Shown: positions 8,939 to 19,459, counted from the first letter of the stretch. The stretch: DNA of 64,000 nucleotides from Puniceicoccales bacterium (GCA_031260015.1 JAIRKR010000045.1:18902-82901), one strand, 5' to 3'. Notes: a model not told the origin generated them from the letters alone. Program-made: numbers and translations.

Positions 8939-10027
8939 TTATTTTAGATGACCATAAATGCCGCCACCCACAAGGCAGGTATTTCGGTAGAAAGCGACGG
9001 CTTGGCCAACGGCCAGTGCGCGTTGCGGTTGGTCGAAGTGTATTGCAGCACGCGATGCATCTAACCATTGCCAAGTAATGTTTTGGGATGCATCTCGATA
9101 GCGTGGTTTGGCCAGTAATCGTTCTCCATGCGCAGGTTTTTCTTCTAAAAAATTCAAAGAATGCACCTGGGCATCTTGTTGGTAAAGCCCTTGTGTATTT
9201 TCATGGTCAAATCCGATTACCAGACGATTGCATTCGTAATCTTTGGAAATCACCACGTAGTGTTCAAAATCTTTGTTGGATGGAAGACGGATTCCTTTTC
9301 TTTGCCCAATGGTAAAAAAGTGTAATCCCCGATGCGTGCCAAGAATATTCCCCTTGAGATCAACCACCTCTCCTGGCTTATGGGGCAAATATTTTTCGAG
9401 AAAATGATGAATGTTGGTTTTTTTACTGCCCAAAAAACATATGCCCTGACTATCTTTTCGTAAGGCATTGGGTAATCGGATAGCTCGTGCAATCGTACGA
9501 ACGGCCTCCTTGGTTCTGTAACCTAGAGGGAATAAGACGTTCTTCAGATTTTCTTTTTTTACCAAACATAAAAAATAGCTTTGGTCTTTGTTTTTGTCAG
9601 AACCTTCATGGAGAGAAAATACGCCTGCACGTACTTTTTTTTTACAATAATGGCCCGTTGCCATACCATCAAATCCATTCTTTTTCATATGCTCCACGAG
9701 AACCCCGAATTTAATATGACGGTTGCACATAATGTCCGGATTAGGAGTTTGTCCGGATCGATAGCCTTCAATGAGGTAATCAACCACCTGCCGTCGATAG
9801 CTTTCAATGAAATTAACAAGTTCAAAAGGAATGGCGAGATGATTGGCAACCGCCTGTGCGGACGCTAAATCTTCCTTCCACGGGCAGGCTTTCCAAAGTT
9901 CCGTTTCGTTCTGCCAAGATCGGAAAAATATTCCGTGCACATCGTACTTTTCTTTTTTCAATAAATATGCGGATACAGCGCTATCCACCCCCCCCGATAG
10001 GGCAACTAAAATTTTGCCCTTTGACAT
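8939..10027 (-). CDS. mnmA: tRNA-specific 2-thiouridylase MnmA
   Basis: Uses ATP and sulfur relayed from a cysteine desulfurase to thiolate U34 of Lys, Glu and Gln tRNAs. PP-loop SGGVDSAVSA lies at residues 10-19. The two catalytic cysteines fit the C in NPDIMCNRHIKFG (about 100) and in DSQGICFLG (about 195). Length of 362 residues is normal. It lies 3 bases after the RND transporter gene on the same strand, so it is probably read through from the efflux operon. Confidence 0.95.
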   Translation of the reverse strand: MSKGKILVALSGGVDSAVSAYLLKKEKYDVHGIFFRSWQNETELWKACPWKEDLASAQAVANHLAIPFELVNFIESYRRQVVDYLIEGYRSGQTPNPDIMCNRHIKFGVLVEHMKKNGFDGMATGHYCKKKVRAGVFSLHEGSDKNKDQSYFLCLVKKENLKNVLFPLGYRTKEAVRTIARAIRLPNALRKDSQGICFLGSKKTNIHHFLEKYLPHKPGEVVDLKGNILGTHRGLHFFTIGQRKGIRLPSNKDFEHYVVISKDYECNRLVIGFDHENTQGLYQQDAQVHSLNFLEEKPAHGERLLAKPRYRDASQNITWQWLDASRAAIHFDQPQRALAVGQAVAFYRNTCLVGGGIYGHLK

Positions 10028-10030
10028 CGT

Positions 10031-13000
10031 TTAGTCCACTTGTACCTTACAAAAACGATTCATTCCCAAATATACGACAGGCGTAATAAACAGCGTAAGA
10101 ATTTGGGCAAATATAAGTCCGCCCACTACACTAAGTCCCAGAGAAATGCGCGATGCGCCATCTGCCCCAAATCCGAGGGCAATGGGAAGAATTCCAAATA
10201 TGGTACTGACCGTTGTCATCAAAATGGGTCTGAAGCGTTCACAGCACGCTTCCATAATGGCCTCTTCGGAAGTTTTGCCAATGCGTTCTTTTTCAACCGC
10301 AAAGTCAATGAGAATGATGCCATTTTTCTTAATGATGCCCATGAGCATAAATAAACCAATGAATGTATACAAAGAAAAGTCGGTATTAAACATACGTACG
10401 GTCAACAAACCTCCGGCCAAAGCAACGGGTATCGTTGAAAGTACCGTTAATGGATGAATCCAATGTTCGTAAAGGCATCCCAATACAACATACATGACAA
10501 AAACGGCCAGCAGTAACGACCAACTCAAGCTGCGCGTAGACGATAAAAATTCTTTAGACTCACCGCCTAACTCTCCCTGTATATCCACCGATAAATATTT
10601 CTGGGCTATTTCCTCAACTTGTTTTACGGTTGTTCCGAGAGCGGCATTTCCTTTTAAATTAAAAAATATACTGGCGGACGGAAAATTATTTTTGTGAAAG
10701 ACACTTGTGGGACCTATTTTTTCTTGGACATTTATGAGCGTATCTATGGGAACGACTTTTCCGCTTGCATTGGGAATACTGAGCAAGGATAAATCTTCCG
10801 CTCCAGTTCTTTGCTGATCTTGTGCCGAAACTAAAACTTGATACTGTTCATAATCGCCCTTGATGAGGTAGGCATAGTTCATGGAATAAGCCTCTTTCAG
10901 CGTACTTTCCAAAGACAAAGGCGTTAATCCAAATTGGAACAAGCGGTTTCTATTGTAATTAATAAATAACTGCGGATTATTGAGTTCGACATTGGAATTG
11001 ATGGAACTCGGATCAATGCCTGGAATCTGATAAAAAGCTTCTTTCAAAACGTTTGCCATCGCGTAAACTTTTTGAGTATCCATACCCGTGAGCGTGTAAA
11101 CGTATTTACCTCGTTTGCTATCCGCAGAGCTGGTTTGAATGTTGAGAACCGGCATAGGTTTCATAAGAGGTAAAATACCAGGCACTTGAAACAACATACC
11201 TTGTAATTCTTGTGCAATGGCTGCAATGGATACATCCTTACTGCCTCGTGAGATACGTTCCTTGGGAGCCTTGAGCATTATAACCATCATCCCCTGATTC
11301 CCAGCCATAAAATCTCCAATACCACTGACATTGAGCGTGTATTCTACCGCAGGGTGCTTGGATAAAACTTCTCTTATTTTATGCTGGTATTGATGCATTT
11401 GCTGCGGTGAAGTTCCAGTTTGCGCCATGAACATACCCATAATGGCAGAACTATCACCGGTGGGCAGAAAAGTTTTGGGGATGGAGATAAATAAGCTGAT
11501 CATGATGACGATGCACATAGTCCAAGCCCACCAAGAAATCCAACGATGTTGAAAAAACCATTGCAAACGTTGACGATACCACCCGATAAAAGTATGCTCC
11601 AAAGAATTTGCAAAACGTTCCACGCACGTTTTTTCATCCAGATTGTGTTTTTTTAAGAAGCGGGCACACATAACCGGCGTAACCGTTAAGGATACGAGTC
11701 CAGATGCAAAAATTGCGACCACGATCGTGACGGAAAATTCTCTAAAAATTCTGCCCATTTGCCCATCCATAAAAATAATGGGCAAAAATGTGGCCATTAG
11801 CGAAAACGTCATGGACAAGATGGTGAAACTGATTTCGCGAGCCCCCTTAAAGGCTGCTTCCAAAGGCCCCATCCCCGCTTCCATATGCCGCACAACATTT
11901 TCCAAAAATACGATGGCATCATCTACTAAAAAACCGATTGCCAGGGTAAGGGCCATGAGAGACAAATTGTCCAAACTGTACCCCAATCCATGCATAACCG
12001 TGCATGTAAGCAGCAAGGATAACGGCATGGCAATGACCGGAATAAGCGTTTCGCGAGCACGTCCCAAAAACAAAAAAATGACAATTGAAACCAACAGAAA
12101 TGCAATAAAAATGGTCTCTTTAACCTCATTAATGGAATCAAGAATACTTTTCGATTTGTCGTAAATGGGAATTAATTTTACGGACGGCGGCAGAGATTTG
12201 TACAAGTCGGGAAGTATGGCTTTAATTCTCCGGGATACTTCGACGGTATTTGCACCGGGAGCTTGACTAACGGCGAGCATGATATTTGTATCAAAATTTT
12301 GAGCATCTTCCCCCCAGAAAGTTGCCAAAAAATCATCGTTTCCCAGAGCATCTTCACATTTTGAAATATCTTTTAAGTAAACCGGCCTTCCCTTTGTTTC
12401 TCTGACAACAATATTACCATAGTCTTTAGATTGATCCAGCTGACCATTGGATGCCAAAGTTAACGTACGGGTTACCCCTTTAAATTTCCCCATACTCAGT
12501 ATGAGAGAATTTTTCTGCACGGCATGCGTTATATCTTCAATCGATAAGCCCAAAACTTTTAATTTTCTTAAATCTAAGTGAATCCGGACGGCTTTAGGAA
12601 TTCCGTATACTTGAACTTGCGAAACGCCTTCTACTTTATTGATAAGTTGTGCAATTTTAGTTTTAGCGTAGTCGTATAAAGCGCCCGATGTAAGACTGTT
12701 ACTGATAAGTCCCAGAAAAAAAATGGGATCGCTATTGGGATCTTTCTTTCGATACGTAGGTGAAGAAGGTATATCATTGGGCAACTTACTACTTGCCCGT
12801 GTTATGGCGGCTTGCACATCCATTGCAGCCGCATCAATGGATTTATCCAAATTGAAATTAAGCGTTAGGGAAGTAAAACCAAGTCGGCTTTCCGATAATA
12901 CTTCGTTAAGTCCATCAATTTCCATAAATTCTTTTTCCAAGGGACTTGCAATTGCGTTGGCTACCATTTCTGCGTTCATACCTGGGAAACTCGCAGAAAC

Positions 13001-13141
13001 GTTGATGACGGGATAATCAACATTAGGGAGTGCACTCACGGGTAACTTTTGGTAACAAGCAATCCCCAGAAATGTTACGCTAAGCGTCAGCAATATCGTA
13101 GCAATTGGCCGACGAATAAATGGATCACAAATACTTTTCAT
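10031..13141 (-). CDS. RND efflux transporter, inner-membrane pump
   Basis: 1036 residues, the normal length of hydrophobe/amphiphile efflux (HAE-1) RND pumps. One membrane segment near residue 15, a large periplasmic loop, a block of segments around 335-540, a second loop and a final block after 850. The proton-relay aspartates are in GFLVDDAIVF (about 405) and the partner lysine in LMGIIKKNGIIL (about 940). The end motif ALGFGADGASRISLG resembles MdtB/MdtC-type members. It would export drugs or other amphiphiles with the adaptor and outer-membrane genes just upstream in the same operon. Substrate unknown. Confidence 0.93.
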   Translation of the reverse strand: MKSICDPFIRRPIATILLTLSVTFLGIACYQKLPVSALPNVDYPVINVSASFPGMNAEMVANAIASPLEKEFMEIDGLNEVLSESRLGFTSLTLNFNLDKSIDAAAMDVQAAITRASSKLPNDIPSSPTYRKKDPNSDPIFFLGLISNSLTSGALYDYAKTKIAQLINKVEGVSQVQVYGIPKAVRIHLDLRKLKVLGLSIEDITHAVQKNSLILSMGKFKGVTRTLTLASNGQLDQSKDYGNIVVRETKGRPVYLKDISKCEDALGNDDFLATFWGEDAQNFDTNIMLAVSQAPGANTVEVSRRIKAILPDLYKSLPPSVKLIPIYDKSKSILDSINEVKETIFIAFLLVSIVIFLFLGRARETLIPVIAMPLSLLLTCTVMHGLGYSLDNLSLMALTLAIGFLVDDAIVFLENVVRHMEAGMGPLEAAFKGAREISFTILSMTFSLMATFLPIIFMDGQMGRIFREFSVTIVVAIFASGLVSLTVTPVMCARFLKKHNLDEKTCVERFANSLEHTFIGWYRQRLQWFFQHRWISWWAWTMCIVIMISLFISIPKTFLPTGDSSAIMGMFMAQTGTSPQQMHQYQHKIREVLSKHPAVEYTLNVSGIGDFMAGNQGMMVIMLKAPKERISRGSKDVSIAAIAQELQGMLFQVPGILPLMKPMPVLNIQTSSADSKRGKYVYTLTGMDTQKVYAMANVLKEAFYQIPGIDPSSINSNVELNNPQLFINYNRNRLFQFGLTPLSLESTLKEAYSMNYAYLIKGDYEQYQVLVSAQDQQRTGAEDLSLLSIPNASGKVVPIDTLINVQEKIGPTSVFHKNNFPSASIFFNLKGNAALGTTVKQVEEIAQKYLSVDIQGELGGESKEFLSSTRSLSWSLLLAVFVMYVVLGCLYEHWIHPLTVLSTIPVALAGGLLTVRMFNTDFSLYTFIGLFMLMGIIKKNGIILIDFAVEKERIGKTSEEAIMEACCERFRPILMTTVSTIFGILPIALGFGADGASRISLGLSVVGGLIFAQILTLFITPVVYLGMNRFCKVQVD

Positions 13142-13178
13142 ACAAAAACTTTTTTACCCAATGACACATGCTGATTGT

Positions 13179-14336
13179 TTACATTGGATTCAATTGAGGC
13201 GCAGGTAGCGTAGAAGAAACCACCACGTGAGAGCCGGGTGCCAATAAGGCATGGCCTTCGGCAATAATTTTTTCGTTACCTTCAAGTCCAGAATGAATGA
13301 CCACCCATTCTTGGTAATTCTGCCCCACATTAACGTAGCGCATTTCGGCCACGTTTTGAGCATTGATAACGTACACGAAAGAACCCTTATTGCCCATGTG
13401 AATAGATGCTTCGGGAACCCAAAAAATATTATCGAGTACGGCATAATAAATTTTTAGATCGACTGCGCGACCTTCCCAAAATTCCCAATCCTCATTTTTA
13501 AACTCAGAACGCGCACAAAAACTGCCCGTCGTTTTATCAACGACGTTATCGACGTATACCAGTTCCCCATACTGCACAACAGAACTGTCGTCCAATAAAC
13601 GCGCTTCTACAACAATACGATTGTTGGAGGTATTCTTCGCCTGCCAAAGAGGACTAAAATATTTTTCAGACAAAAAGCAATCTGCGTAAATGGGCTGCAT
13701 CTGATTAAGCGTCGCAAGCATTGTTCCTTTGCTTACAAAGCTATGCGTATTGACGGTTGATTTACCAAGTTCACCATCGAAAGGTGCCCTAAGAAAGCAA
13801 TGTTCTAGGTCAATTTGTTTGAGCGTACACGCAGCCTCATCTAATTTTACACGACCTTCGTACATCGCGACATTGGCTTTGTAGGTATCATATTCTTGCT
13901 GTGATACGAAGTCGCCCGTTTTTAGCGTTTCGGATCGTTGTAATTGGGATTGATGCAGTTGCAATTGTGCCTTATCAATTGCCAATTGAGCTTCTGCCTG
14001 CTTTAAACTGGCCATAAGACTTCTGGGATCGATTTCAAATAAGAGATCACCTCTTTTCACGGTACCTCCATTTTTACGTGCAACCGTTATCAATTCTCCT
14101 TCTACTTGAGGGACCAAGGTAAGATTTTCGAAGGCGGTACACTGCCCAACGGCATCGATATAACGCTGAACGGATGTTTTAAAAGGGAAGGCAGCTTTTA
14201 CGGACAATTGCATCGGTGGCCTTATTTCCGGTTTTTTGTGAAATAGAGTACTTGCCATTTTACACGATATTAAAAAGGCAATGGATATGGTAGTTACGAC
14301 TATGTAGTAAAACCATTGTTTATTTTTGCTGTGCAT
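13179..14336 (-). CDS. RND efflux periplasmic adaptor (AcrA/HlyD family)
   Basis: 385 residues with an N-terminal membrane anchor or signal near residues 9-26 (YYIVVTTISIAFLISC). That stretch ends in a cysteine, so lipidation is possible. The lipoyl half-motifs and hairpin follow: LFEIDPRSL, a coiled-coil of about 60 residues around 125-185, then LRAPFDGELG. It bridges the inner-membrane pump encoded 37 bases downstream and the outer-membrane channel encoded 7 bases upstream. Confidence 0.92.
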   Translation of the reverse strand: MHSKNKQWFYYIVVTTISIAFLISCKMASTLFHKKPEIRPPMQLSVKAAFPFKTSVQRYIDAVGQCTAFENLTLVPQVEGELITVARKNGGTVKRGDLLFEIDPRSLMASLKQAEAQLAIDKAQLQLHQSQLQRSETLKTGDFVSQQEYDTYKANVAMYEGRVKLDEAACTLKQIDLEHCFLRAPFDGELGKSTVNTHSFVSKGTMLATLNQMQPIYADCFLSEKYFSPLWQAKNTSNNRIVVEARLLDDSSVVQYGELVYVDNVVDKTTGSFCARSEFKNEDWEFWEGRAVDLKIYYAVLDNIFWVPEASIHMGNKGSFVYVINAQNVAEMRYVNVGQNYQEWVVIHSGLEGNEKIIAEGHALLAPGSHVVVSSTLPAPQLNPM

Positions 14337-14343
14337 AAAAATT

Positions 14344-15744
14344 TTATAAATTAAATTGAGTGGGTGTTTTTATATCCAATTGTCCTGTGATGTAAGCCAA
14401 TTGTACTAAGTTTAATTTTACATCCGTTTTGGCTTGAATGTGTTTGAGTCGAGCGTTTGCCAAAGTCTTTTGTGCGGCGAGGAGGTCCAGTAGGCTATTA
14501 ATACCCGTATTGTAGCCTGTACGAATGGCATTGAGCGCTTCTTGGGCAGCCTCTTCAAGGGCTTTGGAAGCTTCAGAAAGCTGAACGGAAGACTGAAATG
14601 CATGAAAGGCTGTCCATGTTTGGCGAAGCGCTTCTAACTTTTGTTGACGTAGTGTATACTTCTGTTCTTTCCACTGCGTATAACTTGCTAATTCGCTGTA
14701 TTGGCTGTCAAACCCAGAAAATATATTCCATTGTATCCCCACCGATAATCCATAATTTCTTTGCCAATGAGAATTATGCTTATGCTTTAATGCACTCGTT
14801 TGGGTATGCAATGAAAGTGAAGGTAAAAAACCTCGATGCGTGGCCTTTTGAGACCATTTTTTAGCTTCTAACGTTGCTTCATTTGCCAATAAGTCTGCAC
14901 GTTTATCAAGTACCTCCCGCATCAGATTTTCGATATTACGAAAGGGTTTTTGCGTCTCCGTACTTAAATAATCCGTTTCGATGGAAAAATCTGCAGCAAT
15001 GGGTACACCTACCGTCGTTGCCAAGGTAGCACGACAGCTTTCCAAATCTGCTTTTGCGGCTTGTAGTTCGTACTCCGCTTGTAATTTGTCCGCTTTGGCG
15101 AGTAATACATCCTGTACGCGCGCCAAGCCATTTTCTTTTCTTTGGGAGACGGCTTCAAAAGATAGCGTTGCATCCTGTAGGCAGCTTTCATGAGCTTCTA
15201 TCTTCGCATAAGCGGAAAAGAAATTGTAAAATGCCCGTTGTATTTCAAAAACAGTTGTTTGAAGTTGTCGATTAAATGCGTAATTGGCCGCATGCAACAG
15301 ATGGGCTGCACTTTGGGCAGCCGCGGCATCGGTTCCAAATTGAAATACCTTGTAAGTCAACGTTACTGCGGGCCCCCAATTATCGGTTCGCTGCGTAGGT
15401 TGAGATGCATTTTTTCCGACTTGTTCCCTATTAATATTTGCAGACACATCCGCGTGAGGAAAAAGACTAGCCTCTGCTCGCCCTTGATTTGCAAAAGCTT
15501 CTTTGGCGTGCCACCACGCATGTTTTGTCTGTGGATTAAACTTAAGGCCAATTTCAATAAGTTCCAATAAAGAATACTTCCCAACAAGTGTTTTCTGCGG
15601 TGATAAAAAGTCATGATGAGGGATCGTATTGCAGGTAGGCATCCATGGGGTACGTGCATCAGTACTGGTCTCTTTTTGAATCGAATGGCAACCATTAAGG
15701 CCCAATAAACTACTTACAATGGGAATTATTATTTTGCGACACAT
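14344..15744 (-). CDS. RND efflux outer-membrane channel (TolC/OprM family lipoprotein)
   Basis: 466 residues. The N-terminus MCRKIIIPIVSSLLGLNGC is a signal peptide ending in a lipobox (LNGC), as in OprM-type channels. Two related halves of long amphipathic helices follow, with the typical LLDLLAAQKTLANARL near residue 425. It starts the three-gene efflux operon; the upstream ogt gene ends 65 bases away. It forms the exit duct for the pump and adaptor encoded downstream. Confidence 0.92.
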   Translation of the reverse strand: MCRKIIIPIVSSLLGLNGCHSIQKETSTDARTPWMPTCNTIPHHDFLSPQKTLVGKYSLLELIEIGLKFNPQTKHAWWHAKEAFANQGRAEASLFPHADVSANINREQVGKNASQPTQRTDNWGPAVTLTYKVFQFGTDAAAAQSAAHLLHAANYAFNRQLQTTVFEIQRAFYNFFSAYAKIEAHESCLQDATLSFEAVSQRKENGLARVQDVLLAKADKLQAEYELQAAKADLESCRATLATTVGVPIAADFSIETDYLSTETQKPFRNIENLMREVLDKRADLLANEATLEAKKWSQKATHRGFLPSLSLHTQTSALKHKHNSHWQRNYGLSVGIQWNIFSGFDSQYSELASYTQWKEQKYTLRQQKLEALRQTWTAFHAFQSSVQLSEASKALEEAAQEALNAIRTGYNTGINSLLDLLAAQKTLANARLKHIQAKTDVKLNLVQLAYITGQLDIKTPTQFNL

Positions 15745-15808
15745 TGCCTTAACAGATTAAACAAATACACGGTTTTGTAAAGCGTTTTTAAATATAGTGT
15801 CTTCGTAA

Positions 15809-16294
15809 CTATTTAGGCGTACAATGCGCTTTTTCTAGTTCCAGTAGGTATCGCTTGGCATATAATCCACCCCTATAACCCGTTAACCGTCCATCGGAGC
15901 CAAGGACGCGATGACAAGGGATAAAAATAGGAAGCGGATTTTTATTGCATGCACATCCTACGGCGCGAACTGCACGCGGATGATGCACTGCGATGGCAAG
16001 TGTTTTGTACGAAATTGTAGTCCCGTAGGGAATGGTTTGTAAATAATTGAGCGTTGCCGTAAAAAATGAAGACTGCTCAAATGATAAAGGAATTGTAAAT
16101 GATGTCCTGGCCCCCTTGAAGTAGTCCAGCAATTGTTGTTTGGCCAAGTTGAGCAGAGAGGTCTCACGAACGACCGTATTATCTACACAGAACGTATTAG
16201 GCAGTAAAACCTGCGTTAAGTGGCTTTGCGTAGATTTTAGACCCATGACACCGATGGGTGTTTCAACGTGTGTACAATAAGTTGTTGGATCCAC
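15809..16294 (-). CDS. ogt: Methylated-DNA-protein cysteine methyltransferase
   Basis: Suicide repair protein that moves O6-alkyl groups from guanine to its own cysteine. The active site IFIPCHRVLGSDG lies near residue 125, preceded by RAVGCACNKNP. The recognition helix residues in TTISYKTLA and the C-terminal GGLYAKRYLLELE are present. 161 residues is the size of single-domain Ogt proteins without an Ada regulatory domain. Confidence 0.93.
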   Translation of the reverse strand: MDPTTYCTHVETPIGVMGLKSTQSHLTQVLLPNTFCVDNTVVRETSLLNLAKQQLLDYFKGARTSFTIPLSFEQSSFFTATLNYLQTIPYGTTISYKTLAIAVHHPRAVRAVGCACNKNPLPIFIPCHRVLGSDGRLTGYRGGLYAKRYLLELEKAHCTPK

Positions 16295-16313
16295 CTGAAG
16301 TTAAAAATTAGCC

Positions 16314-17345
16314 TTACTGCAGCGGAGCGGGGGTTGGAGGAACGTGTTGAAAAATTCCAAAAATTTTATCGGCCCAAGTGGTCGGAATGGGTGCATGGGT
16401 ATAAATACTCTCGATGCGCCCATTGGCTTGCATTGCAATGTCGGTAGAAGGAGCGATGAGTTGAGCTTCGTTGTAAAATTGGATAGCTCCGGCGCCGTAA
16501 TGGCGCTTGTATAAGAAAAAATCTCCCAAGACTAGGCGACTTTGGGCAAATAATTCTTGTGCGTGCCGTAAGCTATCTCGAGCACGTTGTATAAGTTTAG
16601 GCAAAAGGTGAGATTTTTCGAAGAGGATTAAAAAGTTTTCGTAACACTGTATGGCCTTTTGCGTAGCCCCCTGATCATTTTGCGGACTATAAACTAAAGA
16701 TAAATAGATATCTCCCTTGAGTAAATAAGCTTCAGGTATCAATCGATGACCCGGATAATCTTCAATTAAGCGATCCAGAGCTTCAATGGCCTTCACTTTG
16801 TGATTATCTTCGAATTCTAACTGTGCTGTGCAAAATAAGGCACGAGGAGCATAATCGGTGGAAGGAGCCATGGATGTAACACCTTGAAAAAATGCGATTG
16901 CGGTGGAAATATCTTTACCCCAAGGTAAAAATTTAAAACGGTGCTTTTCACGCCCCTGCATGAACATTTCCGCCACCTCAAATTGTTCTTTAACCACATC
17001 ATCGTAACGTTCATATTGAGTATAATTGTGGGCAATAAATTGAAAATGCTCGATGCCTTTGGCATATTGTCCCGCTTGAATATACAAGCGTCCCATGATA
17101 TGATGCGCTTGGGGAGCAATGTCCGTTTCGGCATACTTTTTGCAGATAATTTGGTATTCTTTTACGGCTTCAGCAATGTAACCCTGCGTTTGTGCTTGCT
17201 CCGCTTGTCTGAAAATTTCTTCTGCAATTTGTTCTCGTTGGGGAGACTTCAATGCCAATTGCTGCGGAGAAATTGGATCGTGTACACGATTCATACAACC
17301 ACTTATTAACATTAAAAGACTTAGTAGACCAATCGATTTATTCAT
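16314..17345 (-). CDS. BamD-like outer-membrane assembly TPR lipoprotein
   Basis: 343 residues. Signal peptide MNKSIGLLSLLMLISGC ends in a lipobox, so it is lipidated. Tetratricopeptide-like repeats follow from about residue 40 (AEEIFRQAEQAQTQGYIAEA, APQAHHIMGRLYIQAGQYA). This build matches BamD/YfiO proteins that help insert beta-barrels, though it is about 100 residues longer than the E. coli protein. It lies between fabH and ogt in a common-strand run. A different envelope TPR role cannot be excluded. Confidence 0.72.
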   Translation of the reverse strand: MNKSIGLLSLLMLISGCMNRVHDPISPQQLALKSPQREQIAEEIFRQAEQAQTQGYIAEAVKEYQIICKKYAETDIAPQAHHIMGRLYIQAGQYAKGIEHFQFIAHNYTQYERYDDVVKEQFEVAEMFMQGREKHRFKFLPWGKDISTAIAFFQGVTSMAPSTDYAPRALFCTAQLEFEDNHKVKAIEALDRLIEDYPGHRLIPEAYLLKGDIYLSLVYSPQNDQGATQKAIQCYENFLILFEKSHLLPKLIQRARDSLRHAQELFAQSRLVLGDFFLYKRHYGAGAIQFYNEAQLIAPSTDIAMQANGRIESIYTHAPIPTTWADKIFGIFQHVPPTPAPLQ

Positions 17346-17372
17346 CGGAAGGATTAGGGTTTGGGTAACATG

Positions 17373-18368
17373 TTACGGCCATTTGATGAGTGTCGCTCCC
17401 CAAGTGAGTCCGCCGCCAAATGCAACGAGCACGATGTAATCACCTGAATGAAAATAATGAGCATTTTTAGCTTGCGTGAAGGCAACGGGAATAGACGCGG
17501 AAGATGTATTGCCCGTGACCTCCAAGTTACAGAAGACGCGATCCATGGGTAAATCTATGGATTGAGCCAAAGATTGAATGATGCGCAAATTGGCTTGATG
17601 CGGTATAAGACAAGCAACGTCGGCTTTGGTAAGATGATTCCGTTCCAATAATTCTTCAACGGCTTTTCCCATCAAACGCACGGACGCTTTAAATAATTCC
17701 TTACCGTTCATTTTGATAAAATGTTGCCTTTGAGCCACCGTCTCCGCAGTTGCCGGGTGCAAAGAGCCCCCTGCAGGGATGTACAGCGTTTCAGAGGAAC
17801 TACCGTCAGCCCCTAAAATAGCATCGCGAATGCCAACGAGTTCTGCAGACGTATGTTCCAAAACGAATGCACCCGCTGCATCCCCAAACAATACACAGGT
17901 AGACCGATCCTCCCAATCGGTGAGAGAGGATAGCTTTTCAGCCCCAATAACCAGTGCACGTTTGTAAAAATTTCCATTTTGCAGTAGATAAGTGGCAACT
18001 TCAAGGGTGTATAAAAACCCAGAACAAGCAGCATTGATGTCAAAACTCATCACATTGCGCAGACCTAATTTGGCTTGTAAAATTGCAGCCGAAGACGGGC
18101 ATATCATATCGGGTGTTATGGTTGCAACGACGAGTAAGTCAATGTCCTGTGCCTTTAATTGGGCGTCTTCAAGGGCATTTTTTGCAGCTGCATAGGCCAA
18201 ATCAGAGCAAGTTTCGTGCGCGTCCGCAATATGTCTTTGGGAAATACCCGTTCGCGTTCGAATCCATTCGTCAGAAGTGTCAACCATTGAAGCGAGATCG
18301 TGATTGGTAAGCACCTTGCGTGGTAGATAAGAACCAACACCTCGAATGATGATGGACCCTTGTTTCAC
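17373..18368 (-). CDS. fabH: Beta-ketoacyl-ACP synthase III (FabH)
   Basis: Starts fatty acid synthesis by joining acetyl-CoA to malonyl-ACP. The catalytic triad is visible: cysteine in NAACSGFLYTLE (about residue 113), histidine in CLIPHQANLRI (about 250) and asparagine in TGNTSSASIPV (about 283). 331 residues. The start is GTG 18368, decided by AAAGGAG 8 bases upstream inside the end of plsX. It directly abuts plsX, the classic rpmF-plsX-fabH order. Confidence 0.96.
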   Translation of the reverse strand: MKQGSIIIRGVGSYLPRKVLTNHDLASMVDTSDEWIRTRTGISQRHIADAHETCSDLAYAAAKNALEDAQLKAQDIDLLVVATITPDMICPSSAAILQAKLGLRNVMSFDINAACSGFLYTLEVATYLLQNGNFYKRALVIGAEKLSSLTDWEDRSTCVLFGDAAGAFVLEHTSAELVGIRDAILGADGSSSETLYIPAGGSLHPATAETVAQRQHFIKMNGKELFKASVRLMGKAVEELLERNHLTKADVACLIPHQANLRIIQSLAQSIDLPMDRVFCNLEVTGNTSSASIPVAFTQAKNAHYFHSGDYIVLVAFGGGLTWGATLIKWP

Positions 18369-19448
18369 CTATTCTTCTCCTTTTAGTTTTTCTATCGTCA
18401 GGTTTGTTGCCGCAATGTCATTTTGTACATTTTTTAGATCGTATGCCTCCAAGCATCTTAAGCATGTACGAAGGGCTCCGGCAATGGATTTTTCCCTGCT
18501 AGAACCGTGCGATTTAAAAACCCATCCATTCAATCCCAAAAGTGGGGCTCCGCTAAAATGCTCCGGAGAAAATTGCTTTTTCATGTTGAGAAAAACACCT
18601 TGCGACAAAAAGGCTCCCATTTTTCTCATGTAGTTCTTTTGCAATTCTTCTTTTAAATATTCTTTCAAATGATAGAAGAGAGATTCGCAAGTTTTGAGCA
18701 AAATATTACCCACAAAGCCGTCGCATACAACAACATCAACGGTGTTATTGAATAAGTGAAAACCTTCGATGAGGCCCTGATAATTAAAATTTGGAAGCGG
18801 CAAATTTTTCAAAATTGAGTGGGCCGCGTGTACGATTTCATTCCCTTTGCCTTCTTCCGTACCAATCGTAAGCAGACCTACCCGCGGATTGGTTTTTTCC
18901 AAAATAGCTTGTGCGTAATGTGAACCTAAAATTGCATTGTGGGCCAAATGTTTTGCCGTCGAAGATGGGTTAGCTCCCACGTCTATTAATATAAATCGCT
19001 GTTGCCTCGTCGGAATAACACTCGCCAATGCAGGACGCTCAACCCCTGCAATAGGCCCTAACTTTAGCGTACCTCCAGCCATGAGACTTCCCGTATTGCC
19101 GCAACTTAAAATGGCATCCACTGTCCCATTTTTTACCAGGTCGATGGCGCGAAACATGGAAGCATCCTTTTTGTGCTTTAGGGTATAAATGGGTTTTTCC
19201 TGCATTTCAATAACCTGCGGAGCGTGGACAAATTCAACCATCGAAGAATCGTTGAACCCGTAACGATCCAAGAGAGGCGTCAAGATGGCTGTATCGCCAA
19301 CGAGATATATTTTTTCAAAGCGATGCCCGTCGGTTTTCAATGCAGAACAAATTCCGGAAAGCATCTCTTCGGGCCCAAAATCTAAGCCCATTACATCCAC
19401 GGCTACCCTTGGCAAATGCCGCTGTAATTTACTAGAATTTTCCTGCAT
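18369..19448 (-). CDS. plsX: Phosphate acyltransferase PlsX
   Basis: Makes acyl-phosphate from acyl-ACP, the acyl donor for glycerol-3-phosphate acylation in phospholipid synthesis. N-terminal VAVDVMGLDFGPEEML corresponds to the usual DxMGGDxxP motif, and SCGNTGSLMAGG (about residue 115) and VVCDGFVGNILLK (about 240) are family blocks. 359 residues, slightly longer than usual at the N-terminus. Cotranscribed with rpmF upstream and fabH downstream. Confidence 0.95.
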   Translation of the reverse strand: MQENSSKLQRHLPRVAVDVMGLDFGPEEMLSGICSALKTDGHRFEKIYLVGDTAILTPLLDRYGFNDSSMVEFVHAPQVIEMQEKPIYTLKHKKDASMFRAIDLVKNGTVDAILSCGNTGSLMAGGTLKLGPIAGVERPALASVIPTRQQRFILIDVGANPSSTAKHLAHNAILGSHYAQAILEKTNPRVGLLTIGTEEGKGNEIVHAAHSILKNLPLPNFNYQGLIEGFHLFNNTVDVVVCDGFVGNILLKTCESLFYHLKEYLKEELQKNYMRKMGAFLSQGVFLNMKKQFSPEHFSGAPLLGLNGWVFKSHGSSREKSIAGALRTCLRCLEAYDLKNVQNDIAATNLTIEKLKGEE

Positions 19449-19459
19449 TGAAAAATAAG